NCBI GenBank assembly: GCA_947499095.1 | Contig: CANMMR010000001.1 | Coordinates: 186,001-250,000 of the forward strand | Direction: 5' to 3' | Origin: an uncultured Erythrobacter sp. | GTDB lineage: Bacteria; Pseudomonadota; Alphaproteobacteria; Sphingomonadales; Sphingomonadaceae | Length of the DNA: 64,000 bases | Part shown: piece after piece, positions 17,040-30,706 of the stretch | How the letters are laid out: the number at the start of each line of letters is the position of its first letter | Numbering within the stretch: position 1 is the first letter of the stretch | Translations under genes and position numbers: made by a program | The notes under the pieces: model-generated | Told to the model about the DNA's origin: nothing | What the model saw: only the letters and a program-made list of their open reading frames with translations | Database searches by the model: none

Positions 17040-18422
17040 TTACGGCATCGCGGGATTGGCCGAGGCAGCCGCGCGGCGGGCGTCACGCGCGGCCTTGCGG
17101 GCGAGCTCGACCTTCGCCGACTCGCGCTTCTTGCAATAGGTCCACAGGCCGATCTGCAGGCCGACGAGCATCAGGACAAACGGCTGGAAGGCGATACCCT
17201 GGAAAGTCGCGCCGACGAGGTAAATGATCTGCGCGAACTGCAATGCGCTGGCGAGCGGGGCCTGCCATTGCTCGCTTGCCGCCTTGCGTTCGCGCCAGCG
17301 CTTGCGGATCTTTTCCATCTGCCACAGGCCGACGGCATGAAGGGCCAGCCACAGGAACAGGCCCGGCCAGCCCTGTTCGCCGAGCATCTCGAAGATCGAG
17401 CTGTGATAGGCCCGCCCGCCGTCGGTGATCTCCTTGTACTCGACGGAGGTCGTGGTTCCGTCGGTTTCGACCACCGGCAGGTTATAGGTGAAGCTGTTGC
17501 CGCGATAGGCATCGAAGCCGCCACCCAGCGGCCGCTCCGAAACATAGTCGAGCGTCCAGCCCCAAACCTGCATGCGGGTGGAGGCCGACTGGTCCTGCTG
17601 CACCGAGCCCAGGGTGGACATGCGCTCGTAATAACTCGCCGGGAGGAACGGCAGTGCGGCGAGACCGAGCAACGCTGCGCCGGCGAGGTAGAGCATGCGC
17701 TTTTTCACATCGCGCAGCATGAGCACGCCGAGTACTGCAATGCAGACCAAGCCAGTACGCGCTTCGGTCCCCACCGGGATTGTCAGGCAGGCGAAGATGA
17801 GCAGGGCGGCAAAGGTCTTCACGCGCCAGTCGGGCGGATAGATCGTCGAGTGTTTCGCCAGCCACAGGATGATCGGGATGATTGCGATGGCCACCGTGGC
17901 CAGGGTGGAGCTTTCATACATGTTCGAATTGTCGTTCACGAACAGGTAAAGGTCGCCATAGCCTCCGCCGCCGAGCACGGTCTTCATGCCGGCGGAAATG
18001 ATGATCGCGCTTGCCGTTAAAACCATGACCAGAGTCGCTGCCTCGATCCGCAGCCGCGTGATCAGCGTGACCGGCAGGAAAATGCCGAATACCAGCGCCT
18101 TCCACACCCAGTCCCACTTGGCCTGCGCCGAATCCGGGAAGTCGGCCCATTGCAGCGTCATGAAACACCAGCCGAGCAGCGCCAGCAGGATGCCTTGTCG
18201 CACAGTGAACTGGGTGTTCGCCTTGGTATCACCGATCATCCACCCGGCGAAGGCAAGGAGGAATGCGATCAGCGAAATCGGCAGCGACTGGAGCAGTGAC
18301 CAGCTCATTTTCTGCGGCGCAAGGATATCGATGTAGAGATAGGCGAGCACCCAGATGAAGGGCCGCCTGATTCCCAAGGCGAGCATTATCGCCACCGTCA
18401 GGAAAAGCGCGATATCAAGCAT
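17040..18422 (-). CDS. O-antigen ligase-like protein, exosortase-A-associated type (DUF5935)
   Basis: 460-residue polytopic membrane protein with about ten to eleven hydrophobic helices and a large loop after GTEARTG. It ends in a basic tail. The N-terminal LALGIRRPFIWVLAYLYIDI and NDNSNMYESSTLA segments recall the DUF5935/exosortase-A-associated O-glycosylation ligase family (PEP_O_lig). Such proteins attach or polymerise surface glycans. Its start overlaps the end of a small membrane-protein gene by eight bases. The divergent neighbour is a glycosyltransferase of the same association, which supports the assignment. Confidence 0.85.
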   Translation of the reverse strand: MLDIALFLTVAIMLALGIRRPFIWVLAYLYIDILAPQKMSWSLLQSLPISLIAFLLAFAGWMIGDTKANTQFTVRQGILLALLGWCFMTLQWADFPDSAQAKWDWVWKALVFGIFLPVTLITRLRIEAATLVMVLTASAIIISAGMKTVLGGGGYGDLYLFVNDNSNMYESSTLATVAIAIIPIILWLAKHSTIYPPDWRVKTFAALLIFACLTIPVGTEARTGLVCIAVLGVLMLRDVKKRMLYLAGAALLGLAALPFLPASYYERMSTLGSVQQDQSASTRMQVWGWTLDYVSERPLGGGFDAYRGNSFTYNLPVVETDGTTTSVEYKEITDGGRAYHSSIFEMLGEQGWPGLFLWLALHAVGLWQMEKIRKRWRERKAASEQWQAPLASALQFAQIIYLVGATFQGIAFQPFVLMLVGLQIGLWTYCKKRESAKVELARKAARDARRAAASANPAMP

Positions 18423-18633
18423 CGCCGCTTCGCTTTCCGGCCTGGCGCGCCCGCCGCTTGTCGCGCGGCGAGGGCGGCGGCGCAGGGACAGTCTCCGGCT
18501 CGTCCGCCAGCGGGTCTTCGCGGTCGAGATCGGGCCGCACCAGCACGCGCAGCAGCGCCAGCATGATCAGCGCATGCGTCAATCCGAGGGCGATATAGTC
18601 GATCAAGCTGCGGTCCGTCCTTTGTGCGGCCAC
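18415..18633 (-). CDS. Small membrane protein upstream of the O-antigen ligase-like gene
   Basis: 72 codons from a GTG start. It has one hydrophobic helix (YIALGLTHALIMLALLRVLV) and then a charged Pro/Arg/Lys-rich tail. Its stop overlaps the next gene's ATG by eight bases, which argues for real translation and coupling. An alternative TTG start nine codons inside has a better Shine-Dalgarno (AAAGGA), so the N-terminus is uncertain. No family recognised. Confidence 0.55.
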   Translation of the reverse strand: MAAQRTDRSLIDYIALGLTHALIMLALLRVLVRPDLDREDPLADEPETVPAPPPSPRDKRRARQAGKRSGDA

Positions 18634-18687
18634 TACCAGCTTATGGTTGACGCGCTCTTAAGCCTGTTGTGTCACAAGCCTGCACAA

Positions 18688-19896
18688 ATGACACGCGTCC
18701 TGCACATCCTCGACCATTCGCTACCGCTGCATTCCGGCTACACCTTCCGCACCCGCGCGATCATGACAGCGCAGGCAGCGGCGGGGCTGGAAGTGCGCGG
18801 CATCACCGGGCAACGGCATTTTGCCGAGGGGCCTGCGATGGAGCAGGTAGAGGGCCTGACTTTTCATCGCACCTCCGGAAGCGCCTCCGGCCCTCCCGGC
18901 CTTCGCGAGTGGCGCGAGATCGAGGCGCTGCGAGGAGCGATCGAGACGCTTGTCGCCGAGTGGCAGCCGGACGTCATCCACGCTCATTCGCCGGCCCTGT
19001 GCGGCATGGCGGGATTGCGTGCTGCAAAGCGGCTGGACCTCCCGTTCGTCTATGAAATCCGCGCATTCTGGGAGGATGCGGCGGTGGGCAATGGCACGGG
19101 CCGCGAGGGATCGCTCAAATACCGGCTGACGCGCTGGCTGGAGGACCGCGTGGTGCGCGAGGCCGACGCGGTCTTCACCATCGCTAAGGGCCTGCGCGAC
19201 GATCTCGTCGCCCGAGGGCACGACGGCTCGACAATCGGCCTGTCGCCCAATGGCGTAGACCTGACGCTGTTCGGCGAGCCGGTCCTGCGCGACGACGCAC
19301 TCGCTGACGAGCTCGGAATCGGCAGTGGACCGGTGATCGGCTTCGTCGGCAGCTTCTACGACTATGAAGGGCTCGACGATCTCATCGCCGCCCTCCCGCT
19401 GCTGCGCGAGCACCTTCCTCAAGCCCAGCTTCTGCTGGTCGGCGGCGGGCCGATGGACGAGGCCCTGCGCGCGCTGGCAGCGGCGTCACCGGCGGCAGAC
19501 GCGATAGTCTTCACTGGCCGAGTCCCGCATGGCGAGGTCGAGCGCTATTATTCGCTGATCGATATCCTCGCCTATCCGCGCAAGCGTTCGCGGCTGACCG
19601 AACTGGTCACCCCGCTCAAGCCGCTCGAGGCGATGGCGCAGGGCCGGATCGTGGCGGCGAGCGATGTCGGCGGCCATCGCGAGCTGATCGCGGACGGTCA
19701 GACGGGAGTCCTCTTTCCGCCTGACGATCCCGCCGCGCTCGCCAACTCGCTCGCGGACCTGGTGGAGGCGAAAACCGGCTGGCCTGCCATGCGCGAAGCG
19801 GCGCGCAGCCATGTGGCACAGAACCACGACTGGGCGCGAAACGTGGATCGTTATCTCGGCGTTTACCAAAAACTGCTAAGCGCAAGAGCCAAGTAG
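18688..19896 (+). CDS. Family 4 glycosyltransferase, exosortase-A-associated type
   Basis: 402-residue GT-B-fold glycosyltransferase. The opening VLHILDHSLPLHSGYTFRT is characteristic of the PEP-CTERM/exosortase-A-associated glycosyltransferase family (TIGR04063). The C-terminal domain has GFVGSFYDYEGLDDLI and the donor-binding region PLKPLEAMAQGR. It probably adds sugars to an exopolysaccharide repeat unit at the cytoplasmic face of the membrane. The start at MTRVLH was preferred to an ATG 15 codons upstream because it matches the family N-terminus; neither has a strong Shine-Dalgarno. It is divergent from the ligase-like gene. Confidence 0.88.
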   Translation: MTRVLHILDHSLPLHSGYTFRTRAIMTAQAAAGLEVRGITGQRHFAEGPAMEQVEGLTFHRTSGSASGPPGLREWREIEALRGAIETLVAEWQPDVIHAHSPALCGMAGLRAAKRLDLPFVYEIRAFWEDAAVGNGTGREGSLKYRLTRWLEDRVVREADAVFTIAKGLRDDLVARGHDGSTIGLSPNGVDLTLFGEPVLRDDALADELGIGSGPVIGFVGSFYDYEGLDDLIAALPLLREHLPQAQLLLVGGGPMDEALRALAAASPAADAIVFTGRVPHGEVERYYSLIDILAYPRKRSRLTELVTPLKPLEAMAQGRIVAASDVGGHRELIADGQTGVLFPPDDPAALANSLADLVEAKTGWPAMREAARSHVAQNHDWARNVDRYLGVYQKLLSARAK

Positions 19897-19944
19897 GCGA
19901 GCCGGAACGCCCGCGCGCACTTTGCGAAGGAACGACGACGAGAG

Positions 19945-20925
19945 ATGAGCGGCACCGAAACCAGATTGCCGATCAGCAGCCACCCCGCCTTTCCATGGGT
20001 GGTGGGGCTCTATTTCGCCGCGCTGTTGGCCGGCGGTCTGTTCGTTATGCCCGATGCGGTCCATGCGAACCTGCGTAGCTGGCTGGGGATCGAAGCGCTG
20101 GTAGGCAACGCCCTCGCAGCCAAGCTGGTCCTGAGCGTTCTGGCCGGCATCCTCGGCATGCTTGTCGGCATCGCAATCGCCAAGCGCGTTTCGGGCGCGA
20201 AGGCGAAAAAGCTTTCCGACGAAAGCAGCGACACCGAATTTGTCGCGCCGCCCATCGATCCTGAGGATAGCGCTCACGACGACAGCGAACCAGGCGATGA
20301 TGCGGTGTGGCTGGCTGACGATGATACAGGCGAAGAGCCAGAAGTGGTGCTGCCTGAGGAAACTCCTCGCCGGATGTTCAATCCCCGCGACTATCTGACC
20401 GAAGACGGTCTCGAAACCGAAGCCGAGATCGAGCGCGACGCCATCGCCACCGCCGAACCGGTGGACGCCGAATTCGAAGAGGTGGAGGCCGCAGCGGAGT
20501 CCGGCCACCTCGAACCCGACGATGAGGATCGAGGTGCCGAACCAGACACTGCGGACGAGTGGTTCGACGTCGGGTCCGAGCAAGACGCAGAAGAGCTTGA
20601 AGAGCCGACAGTAACTACCGCCGATTTGCTCGAGGCGACCGAGCAGGAAACCCAGCCCGTCCTGCCGCGCAGCGAAGCGATGGGCGACCTGTCGCTGAGC
20701 GAATTGACCGAACGGCTCGAACGGGCCCTCGCCGCGCAGCGCAAGGCAGAGGACGGGGACGCACAACCGATTGCTCCCAATGCCGACCCTGTGATCGCCT
20801 TCCTGCGCCGCGAAGCCGACCGCACCGCCCCTGCGGCATCGGGTCCGAACGAGGACGACGAGGACACGCAGGCCAGCCTCAGAAGCGCGCTCGATCGCCT
20901 GTCGCAGGTAGGCAAACGGTCCTGA
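19945..20925 (+). CDS. Acidic protein with two N-terminal transmembrane helices
   Basis: 326 residues. Two hydrophobic helices (about 16-37 and 50-77) form an N-terminal hairpin, joined by a short loop. The remaining about 240 residues are strongly acidic and low in complexity, rich in Glu, Asp, Ala and Pro, with a more regular helical tail (LSLSELTERLERALAAQRKAE). Both ends are likely cytoplasmic. I do not recognise the family. It lies between the glycosyltransferase gene and gltB and has no clear functional tie to either. Confidence 0.75.
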   Translation: MSGTETRLPISSHPAFPWVVGLYFAALLAGGLFVMPDAVHANLRSWLGIEALVGNALAAKLVLSVLAGILGMLVGIAIAKRVSGAKAKKLSDESSDTEFVAPPIDPEDSAHDDSEPGDDAVWLADDDTGEEPEVVLPEETPRRMFNPRDYLTEDGLETEAEIERDAIATAEPVDAEFEEVEAAAESGHLEPDDEDRGAEPDTADEWFDVGSEQDAEELEEPTVTTADLLEATEQETQPVLPRSEAMGDLSLSELTERLERALAAQRKAEDGDAQPIAPNADPVIAFLRREADRTAPAASGPNEDDEDTQASLRSALDRLSQVGKRS

Positions 20926-21174
20926 ACCGGCCCTTGCGACCCTTCGTCGCTAAAAATTTTCCATCGACCGTGGCGCAAGTATAGCGCCAATCCGTGCGGA
21001 AATCTTCGGGCGGGTGAAATAATGCTTCTCTCTTCGCAGTTGCAAAATAGCGAGCGCACCGCCATGACGAGGCTTCGCGCAATTTTGCGGTGCCGACAGG
21101 GCACCTGGAAACCTGTCCCCGGTTCGCTTCGTTGAGGAAGAGGGCGGGCGGGCACGGAGGAGGACGCTTCGCTT

Positions 21175-25844
<4,670 letters not shown>

Positions 25845-25845
<1 letters not shown>

Positions 25846-27281
25846 TGGGCAAGGAAACCGGCTTTCTCGAATACGAGCGCGAGGATCGCACTTATCGCGA
25901 TCCCGAAGAACGCCTGAACCATTACAAGGAATTCGTCGTCCCGCTGTCGGAGGACCAGCTCCGCACGCAGGCGGCGCGCTGCATGAATTGCGGTATTCCC
26001 TACTGCCACAACGGCTGTCCGGTGAACAACATCATCCCGGACTGGAACCACCTCGTCTATGAGGACGACTGGAAGAACGCGCTCGAGGTCCTGCACTCGA
26101 CCAACAACTTTCCGGAGTTCACCGGCCGCGTCTGCCCTGCCCCGTGCGAGGCGGCCTGCACGCTGAACCTCATCGACAGCCCGGTCACGATCAAGTCCAT
26201 CGAATGCGCGATCATCGATCGCGGTTTTCAGGAAGGCTGGGTCAAGCCGCAATTGCCGGAGAAGCGCAGCGGGAAATCGGTCGCCGTGATTGGCAGCGGC
26301 CCCGCGGGCCTCGCTTGCGCTCAACAGTTGGCGCGCGCCGGCCATGCCGTCACCGTGTTCGAAAAGAGTGATCGCATCGGCGGGCTCCTTCGCTACGGCA
26401 TTCCCGACTTCAAGATGGAGAAGCATCTCATCAATCGCCGCGCGGTGCAGATGGAGGCCGAAGGCGTCCAGTTCCGCACCAGCAGCGAAGTGGGTGTCGA
26501 GGTCAGCTTCCAGGCATTGCAGGAGAATTTCGACGCCGTCGTGCTGGCGGGCGGCGCTGAAGAAGCGCGCATGCTCGACATTCCCGGCTCCGAGCTGAAT
26601 GGCGTGCGCCTGGCGATGGAATTCCTCACCCAGCAGAACAAGCGCAATGCGGGCGACGACGAAGTGCGCGCTGCGCCGCGCGGTTCGCTCACGGCAACCG
26701 GCAAGCACGTGATCGTGATTGGCGGCGGCGACACCGGCAGCGACTGCGTCGGCACCAGCAATCGCCAGGGCGCGGCCAGCGTCACGCAGCTGGAAATCAT
26801 GCCCAAGCCGCCCGAAAGCGAAGACAAGGCGCTGACCTGGCCCGACTGGCCGGTGAAGCTGCGCACCTCCTCCAGCCACGAGGAAGGCGTGGACCGCGAC
26901 TGGGCCGTGCTGACGAAGCGCGTGATCGAAGAGAACGGCGATGTCGCCGGACTCGAATGCGTCCGCGTCGAGTGGAAAGACGGCAAGATGCAGGAAATCG
27001 AGGGCAGCGAGTTCACGCTCAAGGCCGACCTCATCCTGCTGGCGATGGGCTTTACCGGGCCCAAGCGGCGCGGGCTGCTCGACCGGGCTGGCGTCGACCT
27101 CGACGGGCGGGGCAATGTGGCGGCGGATACCGAATGGTACCTCACCAGCGAGCCGAACGTGTTCGCCTGCGGCGACATGCGGCGCGGTCAGAGCCTCGTC
27201 GTGTGGGCGATCCGCGAAGGGCGGCAGGCGGCGCATGCGGTTGACAAGGCACTGATGGGCGAGACCCAGCTGCCGCGCTAG
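25845..27281 (+). CDS. gltD: Glutamate synthase (NADPH) small subunit
   Basis: 478-residue FAD/NADPH subunit that passes electrons from NADPH through iron-sulfur centres to GltB. The N-terminal cysteine clusters are seen in [14 protein letters not shown] and CPAPCEAAC. The FAD-binding motif is GSGPAGLAC and the NADPH-binding motif GGGDTGSDC. Its ATG shares one base with the gltB stop, so the two subunits are translationally coupled in the usual order. Confidence 0.97.
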
Positions 27282-27351
27282 GCGCGTGGCCGCTCTTGGG
27301 GTGGGAAGGCGAAGGGCGGGTTTTAATTCGGCTAGCTCCAAATGCCGAGGA

Positions 27352-28428
27352 TCAGCCGCGTTTCAGCACAACAGGTCCAATTATGTCTTCATCCGTGATG
27401 GTCGGCATCTCACCGCGGATGCCGCTCGCGATCCGCACTCTAGCCAATAGCTCGACTAATTGATCAGTAACGCGCCACGCATACTCGAGCGCGTCCTCGC
27501 TGCCATCTGACCAAGTTTTGTAACGCTCGATCGTCGCGCGAGCACGCGCATCGTCTGCAAAATCAGCATCTACGGCATCGTCAAATAGTTTTCCATCGCT
27601 TCCGAATAGCGGATAATGCAGTCGCGGGATGATGCCTTCGCCCAATTGGTGTGCGCGAACTGTGGCGTCTCGCATACCGCGTCCGCCAATCGGCGCGGCG
27701 TGAGTGATACCATTTCGAAGCATGGATAACTGGTCAAGCCATCCACCTTTAGCCGCGAACCATAATTCGTCTCCGATTGGTTGCGTGCCGACTTTGTCTT
27801 TGTAAAATTTGAGAAAACGCTCGATCTTACGTACAGGCTGATCGCCAAGTTTTAGGAGTTTCCAAGCGGCCTCTACAATTAAATCGCGAAAGCTTGCGGC
27901 GTCGGCTGCGAAGGCGTGGATCGCAGCCTCCAACGCTGTTACGAAACCGTCTCGGTATAGAAGGCCGATTTTCTGCCTCACATCGCTGTCATGATCGAAC
28001 GAAATCAGTACGCGACTGTAACAGTTGCTCAAGTCAAAGAGGCGGATCGCTGCCAAATCGAGATAGGTGAACGCACGGTTTGCTAGATCAGCGTCAAACT
28101 CTCGTCCTTCCCGTTGCGCGAGAGTCCTCACTTGTGCCCAAGCATTGCGTTCGTCACACAATGCGAAACCTCTCAATGGAGAAGCTGCTTCCCAATCGGG
28201 TGCTGCGACACCTCGTAAAGTGTCGACCGTGGGGAATTCTACTCCGATCGTAGGCAAGCCTATCTGCGCGACCGTGGAATAGACCTGTGAATACTCCGGA
28301 GTTACTATGCTCGCGTAAATCTTGCGATCATGAAGTTGAAGAAATACTTTGTCAGTCCGCTCATCAAGTAGCCGCAAACCGCCTGGAAGGTGGAGCAGCC
28401 GGGGTGGCAAGGGCGGAACCTCAAGCAT
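27352..28428 (-). CDS. Orphan protein with HEPN-like RNxxxH motif
   Basis: 358 residues with no family I can name. GAGGGA precedes the ATG. The sequence looks soluble and mixed alpha/beta at the N-terminus, then mostly helical. At about 238-243 it carries LRNGITHA, an R-N-x3-H motif like the catalytic motif of HEPN ribonucleases, set between predicted helices as in that fold. Codon use and base composition are visibly more AT-rich than the neighbours, and it sits alone next to 0.6 kb of gene-free DNA between two core genes, so it was probably acquired. A defence or toxin role is only inference. Confidence 0.75.
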   Translation of the reverse strand: MLEVPPLPPRLLHLPGGLRLLDERTDKVFLQLHDRKIYASIVTPEYSQVYSTVAQIGLPTIGVEFPTVDTLRGVAAPDWEAASPLRGFALCDERNAWAQVRTLAQREGREFDADLANRAFTYLDLAAIRLFDLSNCYSRVLISFDHDSDVRQKIGLLYRDGFVTALEAAIHAFAADAASFRDLIVEAAWKLLKLGDQPVRKIERFLKFYKDKVGTQPIGDELWFAAKGGWLDQLSMLRNGITHAAPIGGRGMRDATVRAHQLGEGIIPRLHYPLFGSDGKLFDDAVDADFADDARARATIERYKTWSDGSEDALEYAWRVTDQLVELLARVRIASGIRGEMPTITDEDIIGPVVLKRG

Positions 28429-29039
28429 GAACTATTGTCCCTCGAATGATGTCAGAAAGCAATCGGTTAGAAGTGACTTCTCTAACCCGCCCAGTCGTTG
28501 TGACTGAAGTCAATTGATAGCAGCTTTGAACGACTGTCAGGTATCAGCGGAATGTCCGTCATTAGGGTCGTTAGCGGACCTTCGACTTACCCTCGCAAAG
28601 GCCAAACATTGCACGACGCGGGAATCATGCGGCCAACGCTTTTCGGCTATCTCGTTGCCGCTAACTGTGCACCACCCCATTCGCCTTCGCCGAGCCGGGC
28701 CTAGTCTCGGGTCATGAAAAGTGTTTTCCTACAAACATCTGTCGGTGGCATGACGGGGTCATGTCGATCGCCAAACTGTCAGACCGAAGCCCCATTTACA
28801 CAGGACTGCATCAGCCAGTCCAGCTGTTCGCAGGCATGGGCAAAGGTGACACCTTGAATGTGAAAGTATCTTCTAAGCTATTGGAAAGCATTTTCTTTTC
28901 CAATGATCAGAGTTTCTCAAAAACCCCCGGTCAGTGTCAAACTAGCGGCGCACTCTGCCGCGCCCATGCTCTTGCGAAAACGCATTCGCGCGCGTCGGGC
29001 CTATCGCGAACAACGAGAAGACGGTTTCAGCGAGCCGGC
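28429..29039. other. AT-richer gene-free stretch of the accessory insert
   Basis: 611 bases without a convincing gene. Composition is more AT-rich than the surroundings, most clearly around 28690-28930. On the minus strand around 28770-28880 a short frame reads GVTFAHACEQLDWLMQS and ends in a stop. It has no start codon and looks like the tail of a lost gene. A competing 26-codon frame overlaps it. No inverted-repeat ends or target duplication could be seen. Confidence 0.5.
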
Positions 29040-29822
29040 TCACCCTTGCGTGCGCCCCCTCTCCTGCACTGCCGCGCGGCGCGCCTCGACTTCCTCCGGG
29101 CTGACCGCACTGTTCTTCGCAGAAGACAGCTTGTGCTCAATCGCAAGCCCCTCGCCGAAGCTCGCGGCATAGCCTTCGTCGATCAGCGCCTTGTATTGCG
29201 CGAGGAAGGCGGGGTCGATGCTCGACATATCGGCGGCGATGCGGTGTGCCTCCGCCAGCAGCTCGCCGGGCGCGACCACTCGGTTGACGAGCCCCCAGCG
29301 CTCGGCCGTTTCGGCGTCGAGGAAATTGCCGGTGAAACTCAGTTCCTTCGCCCGGCTGATGCCGATCAAGCGGCTGAGCTTTTGCGACAGGCCCCAACCC
29401 GGCGCGATGCCGACCCGCGCGTGGGTATCGGCGAACCGCGCGTTGGTGCTGGCGATCAGCACGTCGCAGGCCAGCGCCACCTCGAAGCCGCCGGTAATCG
29501 CCACCCCGTTGATCGCTCCAATCACCGGCTTGCGGCAGACCTCGATCGCCTTGACCGGGTTTTCGTCTGCGCCCTCGGCATTGGCGGCGCCGAGCGCGCC
29601 CTCTTCGCTGCCGAGTTCCTTGAGGTCGAGGCCAGCGGTAAAGGCGCGCTCGCCCGCTCCGGTCATGATTACCGCGCGCACGCTGTCATCGGCGTCGAGC
29701 TGGGTCATCACCTCATAGAGCCGGTGGCGTAGCGCCTTCGACAGCGCATTCATCGCTTCGGGACGGTTGAGAGTGACGGTCGCGATGCCATCGGCGATTT
29801 CGGTGAGGATGAGATCGGTCAT
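29040..29822 (-). CDS. Enoyl-CoA hydratase/isomerase family protein
   Basis: 260-residue crotonase-fold protein that hydrates 2-enoyl-CoA or performs a related reaction. The oxyanion-hole segments are RAFTAGLDLKELG and INGVAITGGFEVALACD. The positions usually holding the two catalytic glutamates are partly changed (GGFEVAL keeps one Glu; the second region reads ARVGIAPGWG), so the precise activity could differ from classical hydratase. The start was set at MTDLILTEI, because the longer frame overlaps the promoter of the divergent SDR gene. Confidence 0.88.
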   Translation of the reverse strand: MTDLILTEIADGIATVTLNRPEAMNALSKALRHRLYEVMTQLDADDSVRAVIMTGAGERAFTAGLDLKELGSEEGALGAANAEGADENPVKAIEVCRKPVIGAINGVAITGGFEVALACDVLIASTNARFADTHARVGIAPGWGLSQKLSRLIGISRAKELSFTGNFLDAETAERWGLVNRVVAPGELLAEAHRIAADMSSIDPAFLAQYKALIDEGYAASFGEGLAIEHKLSSAKNSAVSPEEVEARRAAVQERGRTQG

Positions 29823-29911
29823 GCCGTGCAGCCTAGCGAATAGGTTGCAGCTTGCAATCGGCCCGTCTCTCGCGTTGAGTGAGCGAGAGAAAAACGAGAG
29901 GAGACGCGCAA

Positions 29912-30691
29912 ATGGCATTCCAACCCTTCGACCTCACCGGCAAGGTGGCCGTGGTGACCGGCGGCAATGGCGGCATCGGGCTGGGCATGGCCGAAGGGCT
30001 CGCCGCGGCTGGGGCCGATGTCGCCATCTGGGGCCGCAATGGATCGAAGAACGCCTCCGCTCTTGAGCGGCTCAAAGCGCATGGCACGCGCGTCGAGGCG
30101 CTGGAAGTCGACGTGTCCGACGAGCAGGCGGTCGTCGATGCCATGGCGGAATGCCTGTCGCGCCTCGGTCGGATCGACACCTGCATCGCCAATGCGGGCG
30201 TCGGCGGCGGCGCCCCGCTCACCGAACAGACCACCGAGCAGTGGCGCAAGGTCACCGCGGTCAATCTGGACGCAGTGTTCTGGACCTTCCGCGAAGCCTC
30301 GAAGCACATGGTCGAGCGCGCGGAGAACGGCGAAAAGGGCGGATCTCTGCTGGTGACCTCTAGCGTGTCGGCCATTCACGGCGCACCGCAGAACCAGGCC
30401 TATGCCGCGACTAAGGCCGGCGTGCTGGCAATGGTGCGCGGTACGGCGGTAGAGCTCGCCCGCCACGGCATTCGCGCCAACGCGGTGCTGCCCGGCTGGA
30501 TCGCCACCGAAATGACCGAGCGCCTGCAGAATTGGGATGCCTTCAACGAAAAGGCCATTGGCCGCGTCCCAATGCGCCGCTGGGGTGAGGGCGAGGATTT
30601 CGCCGGCATCGCCGTCTATTTCGCCTCCGATGCCAGCAAGTTCCACACCGGCGATTCGGTGGTCATCGACGGGGGGTATTCGATTTTCTAA
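29912..30691 (+). CDS. SDR family oxidoreductase
   Basis: 259-residue classical short-chain dehydrogenase/reductase with a Rossmann fold. The cofactor motif is TGGNGGIGLGMA (about 16-27), NAGVGGG marks beta-4, and the catalytic Ser and YAATKAG lie near 161-178. The tail VVIDGGYSIF is typical of FabG-like enzymes. GAGAGGAGA precedes the ATG, excluding the longer frame. Divergent from the enoyl-CoA hydratase gene, it may act on a 3-hydroxyacyl substrate; the substrate is not determinable. Confidence 0.9.
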   Translation: MAFQPFDLTGKVAVVTGGNGGIGLGMAEGLAAAGADVAIWGRNGSKNASALERLKAHGTRVEALEVDVSDEQAVVDAMAECLSRLGRIDTCIANAGVGGGAPLTEQTTEQWRKVTAVNLDAVFWTFREASKHMVERAENGEKGGSLLVTSSVSAIHGAPQNQAYAATKAGVLAMVRGTAVELARHGIRANAVLPGWIATEMTERLQNWDAFNEKAIGRVPMRRWGEGEDFAGIAVYFASDASKFHTGDSVVIDGGYSIF

Positions 30692-30706
30692 ACGGCCTGC
30701 TGAAAG

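Noticed and set aside
28761-29732. A plus-strand frame running from the gene-free insert into the enoyl-CoA hydratase locus
   Set aside because: Most of it is antisense to the hydratase gene and the rest has no recognisable content.
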